17,524 nt of DNA, from NCBI GenBank assembly GCA_946886365.1, contig CAMPIM010000082.1:1-17524 (forward strand). The letters are read 5' to 3'. This stretch comes from an uncultured Novosphingobium sp. (GTDB lineage: Bacteria; Pseudomonadota; Alphaproteobacteria; Sphingomonadales; Sphingomonadaceae). The notes beneath the pieces are model-generated. The model was not told the origin of the DNA, searched no databases, and saw only the letters and a program-made list of their open reading frames with translations. A program made the position numbers and the translations under genes. Positions within the stretch are counted from its first letter, which is position 1, and each line of letters opens with the position of its first letter. Of the stretch, positions 1-7,285 are shown piece after piece.

Positions 1-599
1 CGCCCCACCCGATCCATCGCCGCTTCCAGCCCCAGCCCCGCCTCGACGCACACCAGCATCAGGTCCAGAGCATCGGGAAAGCCGTGGATGATCGCTTCCT
101 GCCGCCGCGCAGCCTTGGCCGAAATGAAAAGGTTCGGCAGATACAGCCCCAGCACCGCAACGGCAGTCGCCATGAAATACAACTTCACCGGGCTCGGCGG
201 CTCGGGCTTGTTGAGCGACATGAGCACCAGCACAGCAGGCAGCGCCAGCGTCAGCACCAACCGGATGAACGTAAAGATCTTCGGCGCCTCGGGCGAAGGA
301 TAGCCCGCCGCGATCAACCGCTTGCGCAAGCTGTCATTCTTCGTATCCGCCAGCGAAATGCCCAGCTTCTCGATCCGATCGACCAGCTTCTTCCATTCGC
401 TATTGTTGCGCTCGTTACGCAGCGACTGCCCACCGCCCTGCACCGCGCCGCCGACGTCGCTCACAACGTCCAGCCGACTCCGCACCCTGGACGTACGCGC
501 GACCGCCTCCGTCACGCCATAGACGATGGCTACGATCGCGACGAACAGCAGCACCAGCAACACCGGCCGCAATTGCGAAATAAGGGCAAGGTCCAGCAT
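1..599 (-). CDS. tadC: TadC, Tad pilus inner-membrane platform protein (partial, C-terminus outside window)
   Basis: The last gene of the visible Tad operon encodes the partner of TadB in the inner-membrane platform, on which the TadA ATPase acts to assemble Flp pili. The reading frame is open from an ATG at 599 to the left edge, giving 199 codons; the family is usually a little over 300 residues. The start MLDLALISQLRP leads into a hydrophobic segment (about residues 12-28). Two more membrane segments follow (about 112-128 and 140-160). The T2SF-type domain then begins with the TadC-like stretch DALDLMLVCVEAGLGLEAAM. The ATG lies four bases after the tadB stop codon, so the two genes are almost certainly cotranscribed. 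The identification rests on this motif, the membrane pattern and the position next to tadB. Confidence 0.92.
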   Translation of the reverse strand, partial: MLDLALISQLRPVLLVLLFVAIVAIVYGVTEAVARTSRVRSRLDVVSDVGGAVQGGGQSLRNERNNSEWKKLVDRIEKLGISLADTKNDSLRKRLIAAGYPSPEAPKIFTFIRLVLTLALPAVLVLMSLNKPEPPSPVKLYFMATAVAVLGLYLPNLFISAKAARRQEAIIHGFPDALDLMLVCVEAGLGLEAAMDRVG

Positions 600-603
600 C
601 AGG

Positions 604-1608
604 TCAGACTTTCAAATCAACCATGCGGCGTATCGTGACGAAGCCGATGATGTAGAGGATGATCAGCCCGGAAAAGCCAAAGATGAACATCGGGTCCTGC
701 GCGATATCCAGGTAGAAGGCCGGGTTGAGCAGGAACAACGCCACGAACGCCAGGATCGGCAACGCCGTCAGCATCACCGCCGTCATCCGCCCTTCGGAAC
801 TCAGCGCCCGCACCTTCAGGAACAAGCTCGCCCGCTCCCGGATCACCAGCGACAGATTTTCCAATATCTCGGCCAGGTTGCCGCCCGTCTCCGCCTGCAC
901 CGACAGCGACGTCACGAACATGTGCATCTCGTTCATGTCCCACCGCTCGGCCATGCGCTGCAAAGCATCGCGCAGGTCGGAGCCATAGGTCACCTCGTCG
1001 ACCACGATGCCGAACTCGCTGCCGATCGGGTCGCGCATCTCCTTGGTCAGCAGGTCCAGCGCCGCCGCGATCGGATGCCCGGCGCGCAGCCCACGCACGA
1101 ATGTATCGAGCGCGACCGGAAACTGCTCTTCCATCTTCTTGCGCCGCCGCTGGCTCAACCGGCTCAGCACCATGATTGGCAGCAGCACGCCCAGCGACAC
1201 GGCGAAGGCCCCCGCCATCACGATCATCCCCGCCGTCATGCCATAGCCCGCCGCCAGCGCGCCGATCACCACGATCAGGAACAGCACCCCCGTCCCAATC
1301 GCCATGAAGGTCAGCACGACGCGCGCAGGCACGCTCAACCCCGCGCCATGCAGCGACCGCACAACGCTCAGCCCCATGCGCCCAAAGACGCTGTCATGGT
1401 TGAAGTTCAGGCTGTCGTCATTGCGCCGCAGCCGGGACAGGACCGTGCTGCGCTCAAACCCCGCCGCGATCATCTTCAGCCGCTTGTTGACGACCCGCTC
1501 AGTCCCTGCCCGCGCCCGGAACCAACTATGAACCCCCTCAATCGTCAGGATCACCGCCGCGAACAGCAGGACCAGCACAAAGGCACGGATGTAGATCGGA
1601 TTGATCAT
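604..1608 (-). CDS. tadB: TadB, Tad pilus inner-membrane platform protein
   Basis: Encodes a 334-residue polytopic membrane protein of the type II secretion F (T2SF) family, which forms the Tad assembly platform with TadC. A membrane segment lies at the N-terminus (residues 8-24), two more near residues 100-155, then a cytoplasmic T2SF domain starting near KKMEEQFPVALDTFVRGLRA and containing VQAETGGNLAEILENLS. Two C-terminal membrane segments follow (about 270-322). The length is normal for the family. The ATG at 1608 overlaps the tadA stop in an ATGA junction, which suggests translational coupling. The order tadA-tadB-tadC is the standard one for these loci. Confidence 0.95.
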   Translation of the reverse strand: MINPIYIRAFVLVLLFAAVILTIEGVHSWFRARAGTERVVNKRLKMIAAGFERSTVLSRLRRNDDSLNFNHDSVFGRMGLSVVRSLHGAGLSVPARVVLTFMAIGTGVLFLIVVIGALAAGYGMTAGMIVMAGAFAVSLGVLLPIMVLSRLSQRRRKKMEEQFPVALDTFVRGLRAGHPIAAALDLLTKEMRDPIGSEFGIVVDEVTYGSDLRDALQRMAERWDMNEMHMFVTSLSVQAETGGNLAEILENLSLVIRERASLFLKVRALSSEGRMTAVMLTALPILAFVALFLLNPAFYLDIAQDPMFIFGFSGLIILYIIGFVTIRRMVDLKV

Positions 1609-2966
1609 TGCACCACCGCATCAGGACGGAAAAGTTCGGCGGGCAGGTGAATGCCCCGGTCGGCCAGATCGCTCATGAATTTGGGGCGAATGCCGGTCGC
1701 CTCGAAGTGACCGCGCACCATGTCATTCTCGTCACGGCCCGTCATCTTGAAGCGGAAGATTTCCTGCATGGTGATGACCTCGCCCTCCATGCCCGTAATC
1801 TCCGAAATGCTGAGCAACCGCCGCCGCCCATCCGACAAACGCCCCACCTGCACGATGACGTTCAGCGCCGAAGCAATCTGCGCCCGCGCCGATCGCGGCG
1901 AAATGTCGATCCCGCTCATGCCGATCATCTGCTCGACACGGGACAGCGCATCGCGCGGCGTATTCGCATGGACCGTGGTCATCGATCCATCATGCCCCGT
2001 ATTCATCGCCTGAAGCATGTCAAACGCCTCCCCGGCGCGCACTTCGCCCACGATGATCCGATCCGGCCGCATACGCAGCGCATTCTTCACAAGATCGCGC
2101 TGCGTGACCTCGCCCCGCCCCTCAATATTGGGCGGCCGCGTCTCCAGCCGAACAACATGCCGCTGCTGCAACTGAAGCTCCGCCGAGTCCTCGATCGTCA
2201 CGATCCGCTCAGCCTCATCGATGCTCGCCGACATGGCATTGAGCAGCGTCGTCTTGCCCGAACCCGTACCGCCGGAAATCAGCACATTGCGCCGCGAAGC
2301 CACCACCGCCGACAGCACCTGCGCCATCGGCGCGGGCACGCTGCCCAGCTCCGAAAGGCGCGCCATGCTGATCGGCACCTTGGCGAACTTACGAATGGAC
2401 AGCAGCGATCCATCGACCGCCAGCGGCGGCACCACCGCATTGACGCGCGAACCGTCCGCCAGACGCGCATCGACAAAGGGCGAAGCCTCGTCCACGCGCC
2501 GCCCCACGGCCGCCACGATCTTCTGGATGATGCGCAGCAGATGCTTCTCATCCTTGAAGCGCGCCGCCGTCTCCACCAGCCGCCCGCCGCGCTCGACAAA
2601 GACGATCTTGTGCCCATTCACCAAAATATCGGTGACGCTATTATCCTTCAGCAGCGGCTCCAACGGCCCCAGTCCCAACAGCTCATCCAGGATATCGGAC
2701 ACCAGCCGCTTGCGCTCTTCCAGGTTCAGCGCATGCTTCTGCAACGCCAGCTGCTCATGGACGATCTCGCCCACTTCCGCCTCGACCTGCGCGCGCGACA
2801 TATTCTCCAGCGCCGACAGGTTGATAAGGTCGATCAGCTTCTGGTGCAGCGCGACCTTCAGCTCGGTATGCCGGTCCTCTTCCCAATGGACCAGCTCGGT
2901 ATCGGTCGGCCCCACCTCATCGCGGGAATCGCCAAAGCGGCTGTCGCCTTTCCGGATCTGCCACAT
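1605..2966 (-). CDS. tadA: TadA/CpaF, Tad pilus assembly ATPase
   Basis: Encodes the cytoplasmic secretion ATPase (GSPII_E/VirB11-like family) that powers Flp pilus assembly. The product is 453 residues. An N-terminal domain (about 30-200) precedes the P-loop GGTGSGKTT (232-240). An Asp/Glu-rich box follows at [12 protein letters not shown], then the Walker B region [13 protein letters not shown] (302-314) and the His-box [11 protein letters not shown] (330-340). All are intact, so the enzyme should be active. The frame is open upstream to 3041, but I chose the ATG at 2966: it shares one base with the cpaE stop (TGATG), it has a GGAG eight bases upstream, and it gives the usual family length. 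The ATPase is read just after cpaE and just before tadB. Confidence 0.95.
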   Translation of the reverse strand: MWQIRKGDSRFGDSRDEVGPTDTELVHWEEDRHTELKVALHQKLIDLINLSALENMSRAQVEAEVGEIVHEQLALQKHALNLEERKRLVSDILDELLGLGPLEPLLKDNSVTDILVNGHKIVFVERGGRLVETAARFKDEKHLLRIIQKIVAAVGRRVDEASPFVDARLADGSRVNAVVPPLAVDGSLLSIRKFAKVPISMARLSELGSVPAPMAQVLSAVVASRRNVLISGGTGSGKTTLLNAMSASIDEAERIVTIEDSAELQLQQRHVVRLETRPPNIEGRGEVTQRDLVKNALRMRPDRIIVGEVRAGEAFDMLQAMNTGHDGSMTTVHANTPRDALSRVEQMIGMSGIDISPRSARAQIASALNVIVQVGRLSDGRRRLLSISEITGMEGEVITMQEIFRFKMTGRDENDMVRGHFEATGIRPKFMSDLADRGIHLPAELFRPDAVVQ

Positions 2967-4201
2967 CACCCTTTCTCCGCCTGGCGCCGCGCTTCGACCG
3001 CCTGCACCGTGCAATCGACGATATCCTGCATGTCCTTGCAAATACGGCTGCGCGCCTTCAATTCCTGGATCAACACCCCCTGATCCAGCGCAGAGCTGAC
3101 CAGCGGGAAGTCGTTTGCAATGCTAAGGTTCACCGGATGATCCAGCGCAGCCGCCGCATCCTCCAGCCCGATCGCCCGGAACAGCTTCTTTTCGACCCGG
3201 TTGGCGATCACATGGATGCGCGACGGATCGATATCCTGATCGCGCAGCAGAGCGATCTGCCGCCGCGCCTGCCGCAGGCTGGCGATGGTCAGCTCGCACA
3301 CCAGAAAGATGACCTCAGACCGCGCCACCAGCGACATGGACCAGTTCGTCCAGTTGCCCGGCAGGTCCAGATAGATGGTATCATAATTGCGCTGCGCCAG
3401 TTCGATCACGCGGAACACCTGATCGGCATTCACCGCCTCCAGCGGCATGATGTCCGTCGGCGCCGTCACGACATGCAGCCCGGTCGGCGTCTCGACCGTG
3501 ACAGAGCCCAGCAGCTCCCGGTCCACCCGGCTACCACCCTGCAACAGGTCCGCCAGCGTCAGCGGAGAGGAGATGCTCAGGAACGTCCCCGCATTACCGA
3601 ACTGCACATCGAAATCGAACAGGCAAACCCGCTCGCCCGTCTGTTTGGCGTTGCGCGCATGCAGGCTGGCCGCCTGCGTCGCGATCGTCGTCGCGCCCAC
3701 GCCGCCGACGCTCTTGATGATCGACACCAGTGCGCCCGTCTTGACGTCACGCCGGCCCTTGGCCGCAATCTCTCCCCGCAGCTGATCCAGGATCGACGAC
3801 AGCTCACTCGCCTGCAAAGGCAGCGCCACCACATCGTTGATCCCACTGCGCAGCAAGGCCCGCACCAACGGAATCTCCGCATTGCGCACGGCGGCCACCA
3901 CCAGCAGCGCCGGATGAGCCGCCCGCAAAGCCGCCAGCCGCCGCGTCGATGCATCGTCGTCCGGCTGCACCTCCAATATGACGGCCTTCGCCTCCGCCAC
4001 CAACGCCTGCGGCAATGGCGCCCCGGCAGGCAACATGGACAGCGTCAAGGACTGCCCGCTCAACTGATCCCCAAGAATATCGGAAGCCGCCACCTCCTGC
4101 TCCGAAAGGATCAGATGAATCCCCTCATCCCCCACATTGAGTGTCCAGCTCTCGGCCGCTTCCGCTGTGTTCGTCACGATGCCCAAGATCTTGTTCCTCA
4201 A
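2966..4201 (-). CDS. cpaE: CpaE/TadZ-like ParA-family pilus localisation protein
   Basis: A 411-residue protein with a receiver-like N-terminal half (about 25-145) and a MinD/ParA-like C-terminal half. In characterised Tad systems CpaE/TadZ positions the machinery, often at a cell pole. The ATPase half shows a P-loop-like KSVGGVGATT (163-172), CLFDFDVQFGNAG (193-205) as Walker A', and DTIYLDLPGNW (274-284) as Walker B. The residue before GGVG is Val165 and the usual P-loop lysine is Ala170, so both lysines expected in a deviant Walker A are absent; Lys163 lies two residues too early. The start codon is a TTG at 4201 that overlaps the preceding stop (TTGA). No ATG is available nearby, and an AGGG lies about 12 bases upstream. 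Confidence 0.9.
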   Translation of the reverse strand: MRNKILGIVTNTAEAAESWTLNVGDEGIHLILSEQEVAASDILGDQLSGQSLTLSMLPAGAPLPQALVAEAKAVILEVQPDDDASTRRLAALRAAHPALLVVAAVRNAEIPLVRALLRSGINDVVALPLQASELSSILDQLRGEIAAKGRRDVKTGALVSIIKSVGGVGATTIATQAASLHARNAKQTGERVCLFDFDVQFGNAGTFLSISSPLTLADLLQGGSRVDRELLGSVTVETPTGLHVVTAPTDIMPLEAVNADQVFRVIELAQRNYDTIYLDLPGNWTNWSMSLVARSEVIFLVCELTIASLRQARRQIALLRDQDIDPSRIHVIANRVEKKLFRAIGLEDAAAALDHPVNLSIANDFPLVSSALDQGVLIQELKARSRICKDMQDIVDCTVQAVEARRQAEKG

Positions 4202-4836
4202 TTTGATACCGTGCCCTGGCCATCTTCCATGGTGAGGGCGGCGCTGAAGCTGGGTAGGGAAATGGTGCCGTTGAAAAGAGACAGAAGGATTGGACGAAAG
4301 GTCAATGTGTTGGGTCTGATGCTTACCCTCACGAGGGGCGAAACGTCCGATCCATTTGGATCGCCTGCATAGCCGAGCCCCGAATAGTCATAGTCGATCT
4401 GGACGGCGCTGGAGGTGATCTGCGGCATGAACTTTTTCATGCGATTGACGACATTGTTAAACGCGGTGAGCGCCGTCGCGCTGTTGCTAACAAGTGTCCC
4501 AGGGCACGTTGCTCCAGTCTTGCATGAACAGCTCACCGCCCCACCGCTGATGAGACAACTTGCTCCACCAAAGGACGATTCCGGAATGGGGTCTCCCTGT
4601 GAAAGTCCGCCGTTGACGGCAAAGCTATATGCCGCAAGGCCGTTTGGGATCATGTCGGTTGCCACGGCATAGCGCACGCCCATTTGCGTCGCCTTCTCAG
4701 CCTCATTCCATGTCCACATCAGGCGCCCGATATCAATGATGCCCAACAAAAAAATCAGCAGCAGCGGCAATATCAAGGCAAACTCCGCGGCCGAGGCGCC
4801 CTTTATGTCACGGATCAGGCGAAAAACATGCTGCAT
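4198..4836 (-). CDS. tadE: TadE-family pseudopilin with canonical prepilin cleavage motif
   Basis: A 212-residue TadE-like minor pilin or adaptor. The N-terminus carries a class IVb prepilin motif: Gly13, then ASAAEF with Glu18 at +5, followed by the hydrophobic stretch ALILPLLLIFLLGIIDIG (20-37). This matches the G-X4-E-Y/F signature cut by TadV/CpaA peptidases, so cleavage after Gly13 is expected. The rest is predicted periplasmic or extracellular. Four cysteines cluster at 94, 103, 105 and 111, which suggests disulfides. I chose ATG 4836, which shares a base with the upstream stop (TGATG); a GTG one codon earlier is the alternative. GC content is visibly lower than in the machinery genes (line 4261-4320 counts 27 of 60 G/C). 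Confidence 0.88.
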   Translation of the reverse strand: MQHVFRLIRDIKGASAAEFALILPLLLIFLLGIIDIGRLMWTWNEAEKATQMGVRYAVATDMIPNGLAAYSFAVNGGLSQGDPIPESSFGGASCLISGGAVSCSCKTGATCPGTLVSNSATALTAFNNVVNRMKKFMPQITSSAVQIDYDYSGLGYAGDPNGSDVSPLVRVSIRPNTLTFRPILLSLFNGTISLPSFSAALTMEDGQGTVSN

Positions 4837-5354
4837 CACAATCCCTGCACCGTAGCCTCAGACTCCGAAACCAAGTTCAACGTGGAACTGGTGAAGCCAA
4901 GATTGTTGAACAGCGACCTGTAAGGCACATTTGCCGAGACCTTTACCTTGGGCAAGTCGGCCATGCCCTTGTAAATGCCTGAATAATTCCCACCCGAAAT
5001 GGTTGTGCAACTCAATGTCACGGACACGGTTGCGGCCGTCGTCCAGTTTACCAACCGCGCTGCGCCCCCACTAGCTACCTGACCCGTGCGGGTGACGTTC
5101 CGTGTCTTGTCTACCACGTCAGTCGCAACGGAACTGGGACAGGAAAATTCGGTGAATGATCGCCGTGCGGCGTAACGCGCTCCATCACGCACAGCCTTTG
5201 CCACGACATGCTCGCTCAAGAAGTAATTACCGAGTTCAAAGGATCCAAACATCAAGATTATAAGCATCGGCGTCACCAGCGCCATCTCAGCGGCGGCGGC
5301 AGCTTGCTCAGAAGCATATAAGCGAGATAAGAGTGAACATTTCATCGTCGTCAC
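4836..5354 (-). CDS. TadE/TadF-family pseudopilin with Ala at the cleavage site
   Basis: A 172-residue second TadE-like protein, in the place expected for TadF. After a short basic N-terminus it has AAAAAEM followed by ALVTPMLIILMFGSFELG (25-42), a single membrane-spanning pilin-like helix. Glu23 sits at +5 relative to a cut between Ala18 and Ala19, so the usual Gly at -1 is Ala here. The remainder is Ser/Thr-rich, with cysteines at 72 and 116, and is predicted to be outside the inner membrane. The start is a GTG at 5354 overlapping the tadG stop (GTGA); an in-frame ATG at 5345 is possible. No clear ribosome binding site is seen, consistent with coupling to tadG. Confidence 0.85.
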   Translation of the reverse strand: MTTMKCSLLSRLYASEQAAAAAEMALVTPMLIILMFGSFELGNYFLSEHVVAKAVRDGARYAARRSFTEFSCPSSVATDVVDKTRNVTRTGQVASGGAARLVNWTTAATVSVTLSCTTISGGNYSGIYKGMADLPKVKVSANVPYRSLFNNLGFTSSTLNLVSESEATVQGL

Positions 5355-6964
5355 TCAATAAGATAGGGGACGTTGCGAAGGAAAACTTGTGAAAGCCCAG
5401 TCTCACTCAGCTTCTCTGTTTCCCCCTTTATTTCCACGTAAATTTCAGACTTGTCGGTTCGATTTCTAGTCAGAGATGGCTCTACCAGAAAGACGTCCAC
5501 GAACTTTTCGACGTGGACATTCTTAGTCTGTCCCTGAATTCCTTCAGCGGCGCAGTTCACCACAGCCACCGACAAGATTCGACGATCACGCACCTGAGCA
5601 CTGGGAGCCATTCCTGCGGCACAAACTGGAGCGGAATAGGCATAATACTTGGTGGTGTTTCCGCCACCCTGACCGTTGCCTTGCGTAGACGATCCTGCCG
5701 CCACTGGATTACGGGCGCCATTCGTGGCGATTTCCCACCGATAGACATCATAGCGGGTCAATTCAGAGATGCCGCTACGGCCGGCCCAGCTTGCCACAGT
5801 TGCAGGCGAAACAGAGGGATGATTGACCTGGAAATACAGCGCCCGATCCCAGATTCGATCGCCGATCCGCCCTCCCGCGCAATCGCCTGCGGCACTGACT
5901 GCATGGCAGATATCGCGCGGGAACCCCATGGCTGTTGGCGTGGCAGAAACCCGCGAGACTGGGTCAGGCAGATATTGCAACGGCGGAAGTTGCCAAGGAT
6001 CATTGCCGGTGCCGACACCGCAATTCAGCGCCGCACTTGCGCCATTCCCGTTACCGTTGCCGTTGGAAGCGGCGATGTCAGGCCGAATGACATCCTTACG
6101 CGTATTCAGAGCAGGACTGCAATTACCGGTCGTGCTGGAACAATAATTAACGAGTCCGCTTTCGAAAATGTCAAAACGAGTGTTAATAGCGTCTGTCACC
6201 GAAACGGACAGGCCAGGCTTGGTCGTCACCTGATCTGCACTGATGCAATCGCCTCCCGGAATATTGGCGCCCAGCGCCGTTTCAAGAACGTTGGCGCCGG
6301 GGCCAAGATTGGTCTCAAGGTATCCGAAATTACCTGGCCCCCACGCACCCCCATTCCCGCCCGCGACAAGCCTGATACCCTTGCCGATGTCAGTGTTAAG
6401 GGGAAAGTCCTGGCCCGTACCTTCGGCCGGATTGCACATCATAACGGGGGGGACCTTGCAGATAGCCCCGCCAACACCCGCATAGGCCGTGGCCGAAAGC
6501 GCTCCCGACGAAAACACCGAAACTATGGGCGTCAGCGCAAAGAAAGCCGTACGCGAGTTGACGGTGACTTCGACGAAGTTTGCGTTTGCGTCGGTCAGCG
6601 TGCCTGTATCGCTACGATCCTTGTTCGTGTAGAATTTGATGAAGCCCGTACGGTCGCAAGTGCCTTCATTCGCAATGGTGACCGCCAACCCGGCGCTGTC
6701 ATTTGCGAAGCGAGTGTCATTGCGGATCAGCCCGCTGGCCGCGCTAGCTGCGCGACTACAAGCGTTCCCCTTACCATCCAACTGCGTCGCCGCCGCCAGC
6801 GCAGCCTGATCAGCCGCCGTTTGCAACTCGCTATCCAGACTCGCCATCCGCGCATAATCAAACGCGATGCCACCCGCCGCGATCAGGCCGAAAAGCGACA
6901 GGGCCACAGTCGGCGCCACCGCACCGCTGGTTGACCTTAGCAGGCTGTTCCGACGGGCAGACAT
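5351..6964 (-). CDS. tadG: TadG-like pilus assembly protein
   Basis: A 537-residue TadG-related protein. The N-terminal Tad domain has one membrane segment (GAVAPTVALSLFGLIAAGGIAFDYAR; helix about 16-34), followed by the helical LDSELQTAADQAALAAATQLDG region (43-64) usual in TadG proteins. The long extracytoplasmic part holds 12 cysteines (69, 103, 169, 177, 240, 275, 282, 315, 353, 362, 448, 471), an NG tandem run at 301-308, and the C-terminal RDRRILSVAVVNC (459-471). No Glu stands at +5 of the GAVAPT site, so prepilin cleavage is not expected. I chose ATG 6964 over the GTG at 7006 because GGGGAGGG lies about eight bases upstream and the longer frame runs into the lipoprotein gene. The N-terminal coding part is GC-rich, while the rest is much less so. 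Confidence 0.9.
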   Translation of the reverse strand: MSARRNSLLRSTSGAVAPTVALSLFGLIAAGGIAFDYARMASLDSELQTAADQAALAAATQLDGKGNACSRAASAASGLIRNDTRFANDSAGLAVTIANEGTCDRTGFIKFYTNKDRSDTGTLTDANANFVEVTVNSRTAFFALTPIVSVFSSGALSATAYAGVGGAICKVPPVMMCNPAEGTGQDFPLNTDIGKGIRLVAGGNGGAWGPGNFGYLETNLGPGANVLETALGANIPGGDCISADQVTTKPGLSVSVTDAINTRFDIFESGLVNYCSSTTGNCSPALNTRKDVIRPDIAASNGNGNGNGASAALNCGVGTGNDPWQLPPLQYLPDPVSRVSATPTAMGFPRDICHAVSAAGDCAGGRIGDRIWDRALYFQVNHPSVSPATVASWAGRSGISELTRYDVYRWEIATNGARNPVAAGSSTQGNGQGGGNTTKYYAYSAPVCAAGMAPSAQVRDRRILSVAVVNCAAEGIQGQTKNVHVEKFVDVFLVEPSLTRNRTDKSEIYVEIKGETEKLSETGLSQVFLRNVPYLIE

Positions 6965-6983
6965 GGATCGAAGCCCTCCCCGC

Positions 6984-7271
6984 TTACCGGCCGCCCGAGC
7001 CGCCACCGCCGCCGCCGGACCCGCCGCCAGTGCCGGAGGTCGTGCTGATCGTCGCGGGCTTCTTCACCTTGTCGGTGCGATAGCGTTCCACCGCCGCCGC
7101 GCTGCGCTTGCCCTCGCCCCCTTCGACGAGCGTGCCTTCATAGCGCGGCTCCGGATTGATCACCTGCAACGCATAGTTATTCCGCACCGCCCCGCCAAAG
7201 GTCGGGTCGTTCGCCGTGCATCCAGCCAGCGCCGGAACGACCAGCATGGCGGCCAGGGACAGTCTGCGCAT
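6984..7271 (-). CDS. Small glycine-tailed lipoprotein in the cpaD position
   Basis: A 95-residue predicted outer-membrane lipoprotein. The signal peptide MRRLSLAAMLVVPALAGC ends in the lipobox LAGC, so lipidation is expected at Cys18. A conserved-looking core (NNYALQVINPEPRYEG and AAVERYRTDKVKKP) is followed by a C-terminal tail of almost only Gly and Ser (about 81-95). It lies between the secretin gene and tadG, exactly where Caulobacter-type loci carry cpaD, but it is about half the usual CpaD length and I see no CpaD domain. A secretin-helper (pilotin-like) role is an inference from position. I chose ATG 7271 because GGGAG lies seven bases upstream and the signal peptide then starts cleanly; an upstream ATG at 7289 overlaps the cpaC stop (ATGA). 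Confidence 0.82.
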   Translation of the reverse strand: MRRLSLAAMLVVPALAGCTANDPTFGGAVRNNYALQVINPEPRYEGTLVEGGEGKRSAAAVERYRTDKVKKPATISTTSGTGGGSGGGGGGSGGR

Positions 7272-7285
7272 GGTCTCACTCCCGC

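Noticed and set aside
2966..3041. Longer N-terminus for TadA from the upstream start at 3041
   Set aside because: It would overlap cpaE by 76 bases. ATG 2966 has a good GGAG and a TGATG junction and gives the normal family length.
526..3083. Long plus-strand frames antisense to tadB, tadA and cpaE (several hundred codons)
   Set aside because: Their products are dominated by Arg, His, Gln and Pro, the usual shadow of GC-rich genes read in reverse. The minus-strand genes have clear domains.
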